A stretch of DNA of 64,000 bases from Cyclina sinensis (Eukaryota > Mollusca > Bivalvia > Venerida > Veneridae): contig JAAONU010000019.1 in assembly GCA_012932295.1 (NCBI GenBank), positions 25,561,647 through 25,625,646 on the forward strand, in the 5' to 3' direction. Below the pieces are notes generated by a model. It was not told the DNA's origin. It saw nothing but the letters and a program-made list of their open reading frames with translations, and searched no databases. Shown in pieces: positions 23,096-35,589 of the stretch. Position 1 is the first letter of the stretch; each line of letters starts with the position of its first letter. Position numbers and translations under genes: made by a program.

Positions 23096-26000
23096 TTTAG
23101 CTCACCTATCACGTAGTGACAGAGTGAGCTTTTCTGATCACCTTTTGTCCGTCGTCCGTCCGTCCGTCCGTCCACAATTAGTTTGTTAACACTCTAGTGG
23201 TCACATTTTTGCCTTAATTGTCATGAAACTTGGTCAGGATGTTTGTCTCATTAATATCTCGGACGAGTTCGAACATGGGTTATCGGGGTTGGAAAACTAG
23301 GTCACAGAGTCCAAATATAGAAAAACCTTGTTAACACTCTAGAGGCTACTTTTTCAGTCCAGATATCTTGAAAATTTGTCAGAGAGGTTTTATCAATGAT
23401 TTCTAGCTCAAGTTCGAATATGGGTCATCTGGGGTCAAAAACTAGGTCACAGAGCCAAAATATTGAAAATCCTTGTTAACACTCTAGAGGTAACATTTTT
23501 AGTCCAAATAATTTGGAAATTTGTCAGAAAGGTTGCTTCTATGATTTCTAGCTCAAGATCGAATATGGGTCATCTGGGTTCAAAAACTAGGTCGCGGAGC
23601 CCAAAAATAGAAATATCTTGTTAACACTCTAGAGGTTACATTTTCAGTCCAAATAATCTGGAAATTTATCAGAAAAGTTGCTATGACGATTTCTAGGTCA
23701 AGTTCAAATATGGGTCATCTGGGTTCAAAAACTAGGTCACAGAGCCCAAATGTATAGAAAATCCTTGTTCAGGGTTGCCAGCGGACTTGAAAAGTCAGGG
23801 AAATTGGGTATTTTTTCAAGGTCAGGGAATTGTCAGGGAATTTTGAAATTTGGTCAGTGAAAAATGAAAATCCTGAAAAGTCAGTGAAAAGTCAGGGAAA
23901 AATTATTTCAAAGGTCGAAAAATATACGCATTGAAGGTCTTACTTGGCTATGGCAGTCTTTAGGCATTTAATATTTGACTTTATCACTCTCACAGTTAAG
24001 CATTAAATTCAAATAACAGTAAACTGTGATATTAAGAAGCATTATATGTTAACTTAGTGATTATAATACCCATTATTTACCTTAGAACATCATGCAGCCA
24101 CACTAACTTACTTCACTCATTCAAAGTCTTTAATTTTATAGTGATTATTTCATGATATGCCAAAATGAGCCCTATGTTCTTGTTTTCACAATCAGTGGAG
24201 TTTATCATGATGCCTTATACAAGTAACTGTGTTAAATGTTTATTGTTCTTATAGTTTAGAGATATTTGAATTTTAAGTTTTGTCATACAAGTATTACTCT
24301 TATAGTCTTGGTGTTTTATGTGTTTATACTACTAGGAAGGAAAGAGTGACTTATGTGATTTCTAATACAGATGCTTATATTATGATTCTTCTGATTTTCA
24401 TGTCATATGTTTCACATGTTTCACTGACCAACAGTCACACTGTGTTTGAATAGAAATAGTTAAGAATAGTAGAACACAATGTTTGAATCATTACTTTGAT
24501 GTAAATGTTTTATATTTTGGAAAATAAATACAAGTTTACATGCAAAAAATATAATGGGAGGATTGGACGGCTATAGGGGAGGTCAGGAGGCCGTTTATGT
24601 GTTTGACGATTTTGGTCAGTGAAAAACATGAATTGGTCAGTGAAAAGTCAGGGAAAAGTCAGGGAATTTTATTTCACCAAAGTGCTGGCAACCCTGTAAA
24701 TGTTAACACTCATGAGGTAACATTTTTAGCCCAAATAATCGGGAAAATTGTCAGAAAGGTTGCTTCTATGATTTCTTGCTCAAGTTTGAATATGGGTCAT
24801 CTGGGTTGAAAAACTAGGTCGCAGAGCCCAAAAATAGAAAAATCTTGTTAAAACTCTATAGGTTACATTTTCAGTCCCAAAAATATCTATAAATTTGTCA
24901 GAAAGGTTGCTTTAATGATTTCTAGGTCAAGTTCGAATATGGGTCATCTGGGGTCAAAAACTAGGTCACAGAGCCCAAATATTGAAAATCCTTGTTAACA
25001 CTCTAGAGGTAACATTTTAAGCCCAAATAATCTGGAAATTTGTCAGAAAGGTTGCTTCTATGATTCCTAGCTCAAGTTGGAATATGGGTCATCTGGGTTC
25101 AAAAACTAGGTCGCAGAGCCCAAAAATAGAAAAATCTTGTTAACACTCTAGAGGTTACATTTTCAGTCCAAGTAATCTGGAAATTTGTCAGAAAGGTTGT
25201 TTTGACGATTTCTAGGTCAAATTCCAATATGGGTCATCTGGGGTTAAAAACTAGGTAACAGAGCCCAAATATTGAAAATCCTTGTTAACACTCTAGAGGT
25301 AACACTTTAAGCCCAAATAATCTGGAAATTTGTCAGAAAGGTTGCTTCTATGATTTCTAGGTCAAGTTTAAATATGGGTCATCTGGGTTCAAAAACTAGG
25401 TTGCAGAGCCCAAAAATAGAAAAATCTTGTTAACACTCTAGAGGTTGCATTTTCAACTCAAATAATCTGGAAATTTGTCAGAAAGGTTGCCTAGAGGAAT
25501 TTTAGGTCAAGTTCAAATATGGGTCCTCTGGGTTAAAAAACTAGGTCGCGGAGCCCAAAAATAGAAAAATCTTGTTAACACTCTAGAGGTTTCATTTTCA
25601 ACTCAAATAATCTGGAAATTTGTCAGAAAGGTTGCCTTGAGGATTTCTAGGTAAAGTTCAAATATGGGTCGTCTGGAGTAAAAAACTAGGTCACAGAGCC
25701 CAAATATGGAAAAACCTTGTTAACATTTTAGAGGTAACATTTTCAGTCCAAATAATCTGGAAATTTGTCAGAAAGCTGAATTCTATGGTTTCTAGCTCAG
25801 TTTCGAATATGGGTTATCTGGAGTCGCAAACTAGGTCACAAAGCCCAAATATCGAGAAACTTTCTAAACACTCTAGAGGCTATACTTTCAGTCCAAATGT
25901 CCTGGAAATTTATCAGAAAGGTTTTTTTGATGATTTGTCGCTCAGGTTTGGATATGGGTTATCTGGGGTCAAAAACTAGGTCACAGAGCCCAAATATCGA

Positions 26001-26332
26001 AAAACCTTGTTAACACTCTAGAGGCTACTTTTTCAGTGGAAATTTGTCTGAGAGATTGTTTCAATTATTTCTAGCTCAAGTTCGAATATGGGACATCTAG
26101 GTTAAAAAAACTAGGTCATAGAGCCCAAATATGGAAAAACTTTGTTAATACTCTAGAAGTAACATTTTCAGTACAAATAACCTAGTAATTTGTCAGAGAG
26201 ATTGTTTCAATAATTTCTAGGTCAGATTCGAATATGGGTCATCTGGGGTCAATTAACCAGGTCCATAGCAACTTTGTTAAAAGCAGTCATTCTCAGGTGA
26301 GCGATACAGGGCCATCATGGCCCTCTTGTTTT
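23096..26332. repeat. Dispersed bivalve-type repeat, ~145-bp tandem units
   Basis: Starts with TTAGCTCACCTATCACG and the GTCCGTCGTCCGTCC run, ends with CAGGTGAGCGATACAGGGCC and ATCATGGCCCTCTTG; the CTCACCT/AGGTGAG ends are inverted. Inside are at least 14 units marked by TTAACACTCTAGAGGT, TGGAAATTTGTCAGAAAGG and AAAAACTAGGTCACAGAGCC. Interrupted by the element at 23770-24696. No coding potential beyond short repeat-periodic ORFs. Confidence 0.85.
23770..24696. mobile_element. hAT-like non-autonomous element, nested
   Basis: 927 bp with 13-bp perfect terminal inverted repeats CAGGGTTGCCAGC / GCTGGCAACCCTG. It interrupts one unit of the surrounding tandem repeat exactly at CTTGTT-AACACTC. Flanks TCCTTGTT and TAAATGTT match 5 of 8, compatible with a worn 8-bp hAT target duplication. 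Both subterminal regions carry repeats of GGTCAGTGAAAA and AAAAGTCAGGGAA. No transposase ORF. Confidence 0.75.
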
Positions 26333-27960
26333 TAAACGGCAAGTAAATGAAATCAGATCCGAAAAAAAACTGTGATACCGAAATTGCCTTAACCCTAGCA
26401 TCGTATAATATTTATGAAAAGATTAATTAAAAACTGTCTTCTGGCGGACATGGCTTGATATATAACACAAGTATTTATATATGCAAGAGCACCGTGATGC
26501 GGCACCAACGTTTGCCTGTTTCATTTAACGAAAACAAGCTTGCAACTACCTACTCATCCAAAAAAAGCAAAATAAGAATTCAGAAAAAATGCAAGTACGT
26601 ACTCATTCAAGAAAAAGAAAAAATGGAAACAAAAAGAGAAAAAAAATAACCAGACCAAAAAAATAAAGAAACCATTTTTTCCGGGGGGTGGGGAGGTAGC
26701 AAGTACTCTCTCATTCCTGAAAAAAAATCTTTTTTCTTTTTTTGGTGAGGGTCTGCTGAGGAGAGAGGGCCAGCAAGTACCCTATAATCCCTGAAGAAAG
26801 AAAAAAATGAAAATGATCACAAAATTGAAAGGATAGGGGGTCTGATGGAGACGGAGGGGTGGGGCAATTAACTTCGCATTATAATAATTCGGGGGTGTGG
26901 ATGATAACGGTTGGAGGGTCCCTTCCATGGGGTGGGGAGAGGGAAATACCTACCAATCCCATTTAAGTAAATAGTTATGTTCTTGGCTTTGTGCTTTTCC
27001 GTTAGAAGTTTTTTCCTATGTAAGTCGACAAAACCAAGTGACCCCTTACTGAAAAAAATAATATATGGCTACATACATTGGTCTATACCCACAAAAAGAT
27101 GCAAAAGAGAAAAAAAGCAGACTTTAAGAAATATATGTGCTTTATGCATTGTTAGATTAAACATGGTCATTTTGCTTCAATATAACCAATATAGGCTAGC
27201 CTTGTCCGAATTCAAAACACAAGTTTGCCGATTGACAATTTGTATCATTATATGCACATTTTCATATACAGAAAACACTAGTGTTTATTCATAAGTAATT
27301 TAAATCCCTAAGTATATTATTAGCACCAGTGCTACTGTTACCTTTTTACCAAATCAATCTCGTAGATCATAAGCATCATAGAGGTATTGAGCTTATCATG
27401 TTAATCTGAGTATATGGTAATAAACTTTTAAGTTTATACAGACTAGGCCAGTGAAAGTAGAATTTAGGTAGATTCTCTATGGTAAGGAATAGCTAGCAAT
27501 AAATGAAATTCATTTTCAAAATAAATCATGTTGCATTTCGTACAAAGTCTTAAGGCCTCAACGTCTATGTCTTCATTCTTTTATTCATAATTTATTTGCA
27601 AAGCACCTTAATCTCGATATTGCAACCCTGTATTTGAAATTCTTTACACACTTTAAATTATTTTCCTTTTCGAAATTAGTCTTAAACATACAATAGGTTT
27701 AAAGTTGGGACATATTACTAAGATCCGAAAATTATTGTTTCAAATACTGATTATAAATGTATATAAAATAGCCTTTATTTGTAGATAAGTCGCTGCAGTA
27801 TTCTATAGGTAAGAAAATCCTCAATCCTCAAAACTGTTAGATAATTTGTGATCAGTAAGATCATTGAACCCGACCATCTGGATATCTTGACCAGCTGAAA
27901 GTCAATCTGTGATATATACAAATATGCACAGCACGATACAAAGACAATATGTGATGTGTG
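26333..27960. other. No gene seen
   Basis: AT-rich sequence with an A-rich and G-rich low-complexity tract at about 26640-26960 that has two loose copies of AGCAAGTACTCTCTCATTCC. ORFs of 60-105 codons here have no recognisable domain. Confidence 0.4.
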
Positions 27961-27974
27961 TAAGTGTTTAACAC

Positions 27975-28920
27975 TACAAACTGTACAAGAGCCATGTTGA
28001 CATGGCCATCCCCCATCGAATGTGTTTGTTTATTATCATTCTGGTGCACAGCAACCCTCTTACATAAGGTCCATCAACTATGAAGTTTCAAGTTGATATC
28101 TCAAATACTTTTTGACTTATTGTCCGATGAAAAATCAAGCACGAACAATAACGGGTAGAGTTATATTTCTTGTGCACCGCACTCCTTCTTAATGATATAT
28201 ATCCTCCTATAAAGATTCAAGTTGATATCACAAACACCTTTCCAGTTATCTCCGGACAAAAATTAAACACAAAAAATATAAAGAACTATAACTCAAAAAT
28301 GATGAAAGATAGAGTTTTTTTGTGCAATGCATTTCTTGTCGATGAGATCTATCAATCTATGAAATTTCACGTTGATATCTCATATACTTTATGCTTTATC
28401 CGGACAAAAGTTATGAATGAAAAATAAAAAGGGCAATAGCTTAAAAAATATGAAGGGTACAGTTATCATTCTTGTGCACTGCACTCCTCCTAGATGAGAT
28501 ATATCCAACTATAAAGTTTGAAGCTGACACCTCAAATACATTTCGATTTATGCTCCAGACAAAAATTAAGCATGAAAAATAACAAAAGGTTATTACTCAA
28601 AATCTTGAAGGATATAGTTCCTTTTCTTTGCAGTGCATTTTTACTCAATGAGATCTATCCACCCATGAAGATTCAAGTTGATAGCTCAGATACTTTTTAA
28701 ATTATGCTCCGGAACAAAATTAAGCATGGAAAATAACAAAGGGCAATCACTCAAAAATTATGAAGGGAAGTACTCTGCTTTGCACTCATCCATATTGAGA
28801 ACAATCTAATTATAAAGTTTCAAGGTGATATCCTAAATACTTTTCGAGTTATGCTCCAAACAAAAATTATGCATGAAAAACAAAAGAGCAATAACTCAAT
28901 CAGTGATATGTACAAGCATT
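27975..28920. repeat. Dispersed repeat, ~120-165-bp tandem units
   Basis: Starts near AAGAGCCATGTTGACATGGC (27989) and contains about six units with CAAGTTGATATCTCAAATAC, CTCCGGACAAAAATTAAGC and TTCTTGTGCACTGCACTCC. Related repeats lie at 31330-31610 and 50140-50740. Confidence 0.8.
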
Positions 28921-30822
28921 TTATCTCGTTTTTAACTGTAAAACAATCTTGGATTTTACAGGCTTACTACACGATAAACTGTAAGAAATCTGTGATTTGG
29001 TCAAATATATAACTCAACAAACTTCAAAAGAATCCGTGATACGTAAATCATTTAAAACGCCAAATCGTTAATCAATCTGTTTCATATATCAACCTAAAAC
29101 AGGACGAACTGTTAGACACTGTTAGACACAATCTGTGATATGTACAAGCATTTAACATGACAAACTTAAGTCAGAAAAAGTTAATAAAGAATATATATAA
29201 AATGTAAAAAATAGAAAAATGAGAAAGGTATATAGATTGATAATTGTGATTGCATTACCGAAGAAGTATTGTTTTTAATAATTTTATGTATAATATCTTG
29301 AAAACGAAAATTATTACTTTTTTCATTTAAGCCCTGTGAATATGTCAGCAAGTGTTGCAACTTCAATGCCTCCAGTGATGATACATATGCTAGGCATATC
29401 TCAGTGGTTACTGAATATGTTCATTTATTTTAGAGTTGTACTTTCATTTTAAACACTCGGGGAAAAATCACAATGTAGATATAGCTAATTTCGCAAACTG
29501 TTTTTTTCTAGGACACTCAATACTTCACAAACAATATGTGTTAAAACTAGATAAACGCAAAATATGCTTAAATATTTACATTTATATCTTTATGATATTT
29601 TTTTACTGCATTTTAACTTACAGTGAGCAAAGCTGTAGACAGTGTTACCAAAATTACTACAGAAATCAATCAATAAGAAACTTAAACGGAAAAATGGGAC
29701 AACTTTCATCTCCTCATTGATTACAGTAATGAATATCGTGTCCTTGTGGAACAGTTTAAAATCAAATGGATCTTTCTCACACAAATGGGTGTATTCTGCC
29801 CCAGTACATTTATCAATCACGCAATGAGTTAAGAGTAAATATGTCCCTTTGTATATGGCCTCCATTCAAACTAACATCAAGCTAAGTAAAGACGGTTTTT
29901 CCAACTAGAGCAGAAATTAGATGACATTTGTGAGGGAGTTTTGATCCAGAAAAGGAGTGTAAGAGATATTAAGAGGGGAAACTGTTAAGGTTCATTCCAA
30001 CATGATACACAATGTTCCTTAAGGAACGTTCAGTGTACAGAGAATTCAATACCAGCACCCTCAGTAGCCCCAGTTAAATTAATTGAAAGTGGATTAGTGC
30101 TCTAGATGAACATGAAAGTGATCTGCACTCATTGGCCACATAGAGGAAGATAATACACTTTGGAATCACTTCAGCACAACAAGTCTAGTTTGCGCAACAT
30201 TTATACAATTTACATAGCTGCAACCTCTGCTTCTAGAAAGCTCCATGCTTGATTAGAACTGTTAATTAACAAAACAGACATGATATTGACTATGCCCTTT
30301 CAGTATTTAAAGAGATTTAAAGAGATAAATGCTGTAAATGGAAACATAAAAGCCAGCCTCGAATACAATATAGCTTTCTTTATAAGTTCATATAGTTATG
30401 ACACCCTTTAAAAAGCAAGATATGTTTATAATATCTTTAAAAAACAAAAGCTCCGTCTTACAATGATCTCCCTTTCACTTTTCACTGTACCGAAAGGGAA
30501 GTAATAGCTGGAGTAGATATTACTTTTAAGCATTTAAATAGGACATTAGTCAACAGGTCAAAGTCCAAGGAGTTATTGATAACTTTACCTACATCTATCA
30601 TTTTAATGGTAAAACTTTTTGTATAATATATCGCCTTTTCTCTCGTCCGTAATGTTCTTCATGTAGGCGATTGTAGGAGGCAGGTAAACATGTCACAAGA
30701 ATAAATATGTTATATGTACATTTACATTGCTTAGAAGGCAGTACAGGATTACTTCATTAGAAACTCTTTGTTATATGTACATTAACCTCACATAGAAGTC
30801 TTTACAGGAACTCGTTTGTACG
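28921..30822. other. No gene seen
   Basis: AT-rich, with overlapping ORFs of 60-95 codons on both strands near 29436-29865 but no recognisable domain or paired splice sites. Confidence 0.4.
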
Positions 30823-31706
30823 GAAGCCCTGGAGGGACTTCTAAGTTCCGGACTTCTTAGTTCCGGACTTCTAACTTTATGACTTATGACTTCTAACTTC
30901 ATTTTTCTTACTTTTAACTTCATGACTTCTAACTTCCTTACTTCTAAATGACTTTTAACTTCCTTACTTCTAACTTCCTTGCTTACAATTTCATGACTTC
31001 TATTTTTTTTAATTCTAGCACCCTTACTTCTTACTTCATAACTTCAAACTTCCTTACTTCTAACTTCTTTAACCTTACTTTCTTACTTCTAACTTCATGA
31101 CTTCTTACTTCTAACTTCCTTTCTTCAGACTGAAGTTAGAAGAAGTCATGAAGTTAAAAGTCATGAAATTACAAGTAAGAAGTCATGAAGTTGATATCAT
31201 GAAGTAAGACGTTATGAGGTTAGAAGTCCTGAAGTAAGAAATCATGAATTTAGAAGTAAGGAAGTTAGACGTCACGAAGCTAAAAGTAATAAGTCGTGAA
31301 GTTAGAAGTAATTAGAGCCATGTTACACATGATTGATTCCCCCGCCGGGAAGAAGTTACTTAAAGGTTGTACTTTCAAAAACTAAATGTAATAATGCGTG
31401 TTTGCAGTTTGAAAAAATAATATCCCTAAAAAATATGCAAGGTACAGTTACTGTTCTTGCACACTGCACTTTCTACCAATGTGCTATGTCAGTGTATTAA
31501 GTTTGAAGAAAATTGCTCGAGTAGTTTTGGAGTTATGCTCCGGACAAAACTGGGACGGACGGAGACCATTTCTAATATCCCATTCGCCTCTGGCGAAGGG
31601 ATAAATAAGTAATGAAGTAAGAAGTACTGAAATTAGAAGTCATAAGTCTTGAAGTTAGAAATCCGAAAGTTAGAAGTCAGGAACTTAGAAGTCCTTCCAG
31701 GGCTTC
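30823..31706. mobile_element. Foldback element 2 with ~10-bp repeat arms
   Basis: Ends are inverted: GAAGCCCTGGAGGGACTTCT at the left; the right end read in reverse is GAAGCCCTGGAAGGACTTCT. The left arm repeats (GACTTCTAACTTC), the right arm repeats (GAAGTTAGAAGTC), and the turn is at about 31125-31135. The right arm is split by a copy of the dispersed repeat family (about 31325-31610, ending CCTCTGGCGAAGGGATAA). No target duplication was recognised. Confidence 0.7.
31325..31610. repeat. Dispersed repeat fragment inside foldback element 2
   Basis: Begins AGAGCCATGTTACACATG and ends TTCGCCTCTGGCGAAGGGAT, a hairpin end found in this family. Its insertion postdates the foldback element. Confidence 0.65.
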
Positions 31707-31989
31707 TATACTTTTGGATTAAAAGTGTTAGGTTATCATTGTACTATAGATACAATGTTAAGACGCGATTCAAGATTAAGAGGTTATAAATTTTTCGGGA
31801 CTCGGTCGCACCACACTTACAAGCCTGTATATGTGTATTTATACTTAGAAATATTTATCTTTTTAAGAAGAAACAAATAAAAAGAGTTTATTAAATAGTT
31901 AAAACGTGTATTAACTTGCCTGATAATTGACTGTCGTATACGGTTGCATGTATAAAATATTTTACAGATAGTGCAAAGGTGCAAAGGTT

Positions 31990-32550
31990 TTTAAATCAGG
32001 GACATTTCTGATAAATTATCTCCTTTCAGTTGGAATCCTCTGACTTTATCCTGGTATCTAATGGGGGACATTAGTGGATTATCTACCCTGAATACTCTCT
32101 TATATTACACTGGTCTTTCCATTTGGATTCCTCTGCTTTTATCGCTATTTTCTCTTTTGGTATGGTGATAATTAAGCCTAATTATTTGCAACAGTGGTGG
32201 TCAGATTACATTTAAGTTTAGCAACATGTTTTGTTAACACCAATATCTTTGTTTTTTGATAATCCTAAATTTTTATTAAATATATAAGTGACAGTTTTCA
32301 CAATTAAAAGTCAAGACCATCACAATAAGAAACAAGGATAAAGTCAGAGGATTCCAACTGAAAGGACCAATGTACTATTTGGTCTACCTTTGATGTTATC
32401 TGAGTAAGGGAGATAATTTGTTATCAGGAATGTACCTCATTGTGATGGTCTTGACTTTCAGCTGTGAAAATTGTCATTGATATATTAAATAAAAAGTTAG
32501 GATTATCAAAAAACAAAGATAATGGTGTTAACCAAACATGTTTGACGACC
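31990..32550. repeat. Interleaved inverted repeats (possible compound MITE)
   Basis: Arm A (31999-32053, with TTTCAGTTGGAATCCTCTGA) is inverted at 32334-32432, with about 40 extra bases in the second arm. Arm B (32219-32327, with TTTGTTTTTTGATAATCCTA) is inverted at 32434-32548. The order A-B-A'-B' means the two stems interlock instead of nesting. No coding sequence. Confidence 0.6.
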
Positions 32551-33137
32551 AATAGAGTCACCTTCTCGTGACCTATCCACCAGCCAATCAGAGCAACGCT
32601 TCCAACTTCATGGAAGTATATGTTCAACTTGTGAAAATCTATTTATATAGCTGGGATCCCAAACAATTATCAGCCATGTATAAGCTGTCACCGAACTCAG
32701 TTAAATTTATTTGTTAAAATCTTTCAAAATAATGAGATTTATGTTTGTGATTTATATCATTTTTTCAAACAACTAAGCACTTTCAATCTCCGCTAATAAA
32801 CACTGTTATGCTAGAGAAGTTTACACGCTGTTTGAACACGCATTGTTTACAGGTAAGCTATCGAGACGCGTCATAAGCTGTTGTGTCATTGGCTAAGATA
32901 TAAATAAAATAGTGGGAATTCCCGGTTATCGAGAAAGTGTGCCGTCTTCCGTTTGAGTTAGATCGTAGGAAAAAGGGTGGTAAGATTACATTTTGTATGT
33001 TTCTGTATCTATCTGTTCGTTCTTAAGCAATACAATATTAGCACGTCTTCAGATAATATCACAATTTCTCTCTATGATTAGATAACTGAAACTAATGAAT
33101 GAAAGCAGAATAATAACTAAGTTTTGTTTAAAATCGA
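32551..33137 (+). other. No gene recognised; possible promoter at 32880-32985
   Basis: A CCAAT motif in reverse (CATTGGCTAAG, about 32887) is followed by GATATAAATAAAA and, about 80 bp on, by a potential splice donor (GGGTG then GTAAGATT at 32980). This is the order expected for a promoter and short leader exon, but no coding exon was found downstream. Confidence 0.2.
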
Positions 33138-33145
33138 AAGTAGGC

Positions 33146-34039
33146 CACAGGTGACATAATACTGAGCATACAACATCTAGAATCGAAAAAAAAAATTTTT
33201 TTTAACTTTTTACTTATATATCTACAAGGTGTATTTCATACGGAACAACCAGGAATATCACTGAGGTGACTTTTGTTTTCAAAATGTTTGCATTTATTTT
33301 TGTTAGAAAATGTTAAGAGAGTTAAAGATCAAAATCGTAACGATGTATCAACATACTAAACAATTAAATGCACTAACACAGATTGTTTTGTTAAACATAT
33401 CAGACCGTTTTCTTCCCATAACCATTGTTCTGTTTTCTTGCTGCACTTGATCGCTTTCGAAATATTTCGAATGGTTTTTGTTATTACTGTTTTCATTAGT
33501 TGATTATCTGGAGGTGTGTCCCAATAAGCCAATGAAAATACTAGACTTAAAACTGAATTTGCTGACGTCACTAACAAACATGGTGAAATGAAAGTAGGAT
33601 TACCTGAAAAAATAACAGATTTTAACGCGAAGCACAAACAAACAATATAAGTAAAGGGATTTAAGTGGGTAAAAATGATCATCTATTATTTTCATTAAAT
33701 AATGACATAAATTACTATACAGACAGTGTTAGAAACACCAATTTTCAGGAGATTTCAAGGAATTTCACCCAAATTCTTAGTCACCTCAGTGATGTTCTCA
33801 GTTAGGTAGTTTACATATTACTTCATTGCTCGCAAGGTATTGAACTGATTTTCAAAATAACTTGCATTTATTTAGAATATATATATTGCGAAAATTACAA
33901 CATTTTCAATATTGTTACTGAATTAACATGGATTGTAGTACTCAGAAACTGCATGAAATATACCTTGTAGATATATTAGCAAAACGTTAAAAAAAATTCG
34001 TTTTTAGAGGTTTTATGCTCAGTGATACTGTCACCTATG
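33146..34039. mobile_element. 894-bp element with ~100-bp TIRs and 8-bp TSD
   Basis: Termini CACAGGTGACA and TGTCACCTATG; inverted similarity extends about 100 bp with small indels and includes ACTGAGCAT and ATATATCTACAAGGT-TATTTCAT. The 8-bp AAGTAGGC is directly repeated at 33138-33145 and 34040-34047. An 8-bp duplication with CA...TG termini suggests the hAT superfamily. A minus-strand ORF of 108 codons (33356-33682) inside has no recognisable transposase motif. Confidence 0.75.
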
Positions 34040-34047
34040 AAGTAGGC

Positions 34048-34679
34048 CAGAACTTTGTCCATAAGTTGTAAATGTTTTCGATCAGAAATAAATATATGTA
34101 TAATGTTTGAGCGTATCATTATATCTTCTTATGTTGTTCTTATGTTGAAATAACTATAACTCGAAAGAATACAGATCTTAAAATTTTAATTAAGTTTTGT
34201 TTAAATCGAAAGTTGACCCGAACGAACTTTGTCCATCAACCGAATGTAATTTCATTTCAGAAATAAATATAAATTGAAAATACTAAATCACATAAAACGT
34301 ATTGGAAATGCGAGTTACGGTCATACAAAGGCAGGCTTATTACCAGTTTTGACCATAGGATTTTAAAGGAATCTGAACATAGCCATGGGCCTGACCAGTC
34401 ACTGATAGAGGAACAAAGGGAGCCAATTTTAAGAAAAGTGCCTTTGACCTAGTGTGACCCCATCTCCAGGAATGTTGATTGATTAAAATAAATTTGATTA
34501 AATTTTGATTTTGTAATAAATCAAGTTCAACGTCTTATAGGTACTTTCGGTATACATCTTGTGCCCGCATACTTTCATTTTTAATTCTCAAAGTTTTCGA
34601 CTATTCGTCGAAAGTTTTCGACAATCTTCGACAGTATATATATTTCTATCCATTGTTCTTTCTTTTATACTGCATCCTA
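34048..34679. other. No gene seen; degenerate ~150-bp repeats
   Basis: Phrases TTTGTTTAAATCGAAAGT, ACTTTGTCCAT and CAGAAATAAATAT recur near 33125, 34050, 34195 and (weaker) 36190, suggesting a degenerate repeat into which the 33146 element inserted. Confidence 0.4.
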
Positions 34680-35589
34680 TTAACTGTCCTTTCTGTTTAA
34701 TGTCATATTCTGTCGAGTGTCTTTCGACGTATTGTCGTGCACCGAGCCAATTGTATCCGATTTCAGTAAAAAATAACCTGTATGTTTAACGTTTTGATGG
34801 GTTGTGGATGTATCTTTTTCTAATAAACCCGACAACTCAAAAAATACGCCACTCAAAATTTTTGCTTTTATATTTGTATTGACATGTATAGCCATATCTG
34901 ATACTACAGAAATGAAAGTATTTTCATTACCTGATGCGGGTGTATCTTTGTTGATTTCATGTATCAACGGCGGCTCGAACCCAGCTCCAGCAAGAGGTAC
35001 TTGGCTGACTCCCTGACATTGTGACAATCCAAGTAGTGCCGGTGCTGGTCGCCCAGATACTGAAGGTGCAGCTGATACTTGATAGCCCCCTATATAAAAT
35101 GTTGTCGTGTTACGGGAGTAGAGGTCCAAATGCCATTGAAGTGGGAGTGGCTTGTAGGATTCTCTGCTGTTGCAAATTATCCGCCTGTAGAAAACATTGT
35201 GGTGGCGGGGGTGGAGGCCCAAATGATGTTCCGTAATGTTGAATGTACTGTTGAATATTTGATTCTGAAAATGTACCATAACCTGGATAAATCCAATATC
35301 ATTGATTACTAGTATTGTCCACAATTGTTGGATAGTTCCATGTACACAGGTTTGCAAAATTGTCCACGTTGTGGTGTACTGGATTAACTATTTGGCCTTG
35401 ATTCTCGTTGTCCCCGTAACTAGGTGTAACGAACGATTCATTGTCCCTTTGGGTCATTGGTGTGACCCCTGATTGTCCTGGCACATTCATAATTTGTCTT
35501 TCTCGTCTAGACTTGGTCCTTGCTGTGGTGGTGCTTTGAGCGCTGCTCCCTCGTCTTTCCTTTGTAGAAGTTCTCTGAGTCCGAGGCAT
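34680..35589 (-). pseudogene. Retroelement ORF1-like remnant
   Basis: Read leftward from an ATG at 35589, the frame starts MPRTQRTSTKERRG, basic and Ser/Thr/Arg-rich, and stops near 35299. A Pro/Gln-rich stretch (SNIQQYIQHYG and a poly-Pro run) lies in a second frame, and a third frame (34680-35357) contains AIHVNTNIKAKILSG. A basic start, then a Gln/Pro-rich low-complexity part, then a (D-x-x-x-x-V-x-x-x-I-K-x-K-I) segment resembles the first ORF of tyrosine-recombinase (DIRS-type) retroelements, but I cannot confirm this. At least two frameshifts are needed, so it is broken. No reverse transcriptase or recombinase was found nearby. Confidence 0.3.

Noticed and set aside
34680..35357. 225-codon minus-strand ORF as an intact host gene
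   Set aside because: Continuity with the upstream ATG at 35589 needs frame changes, low-complexity composition dominates, and no splice sites join the frames.
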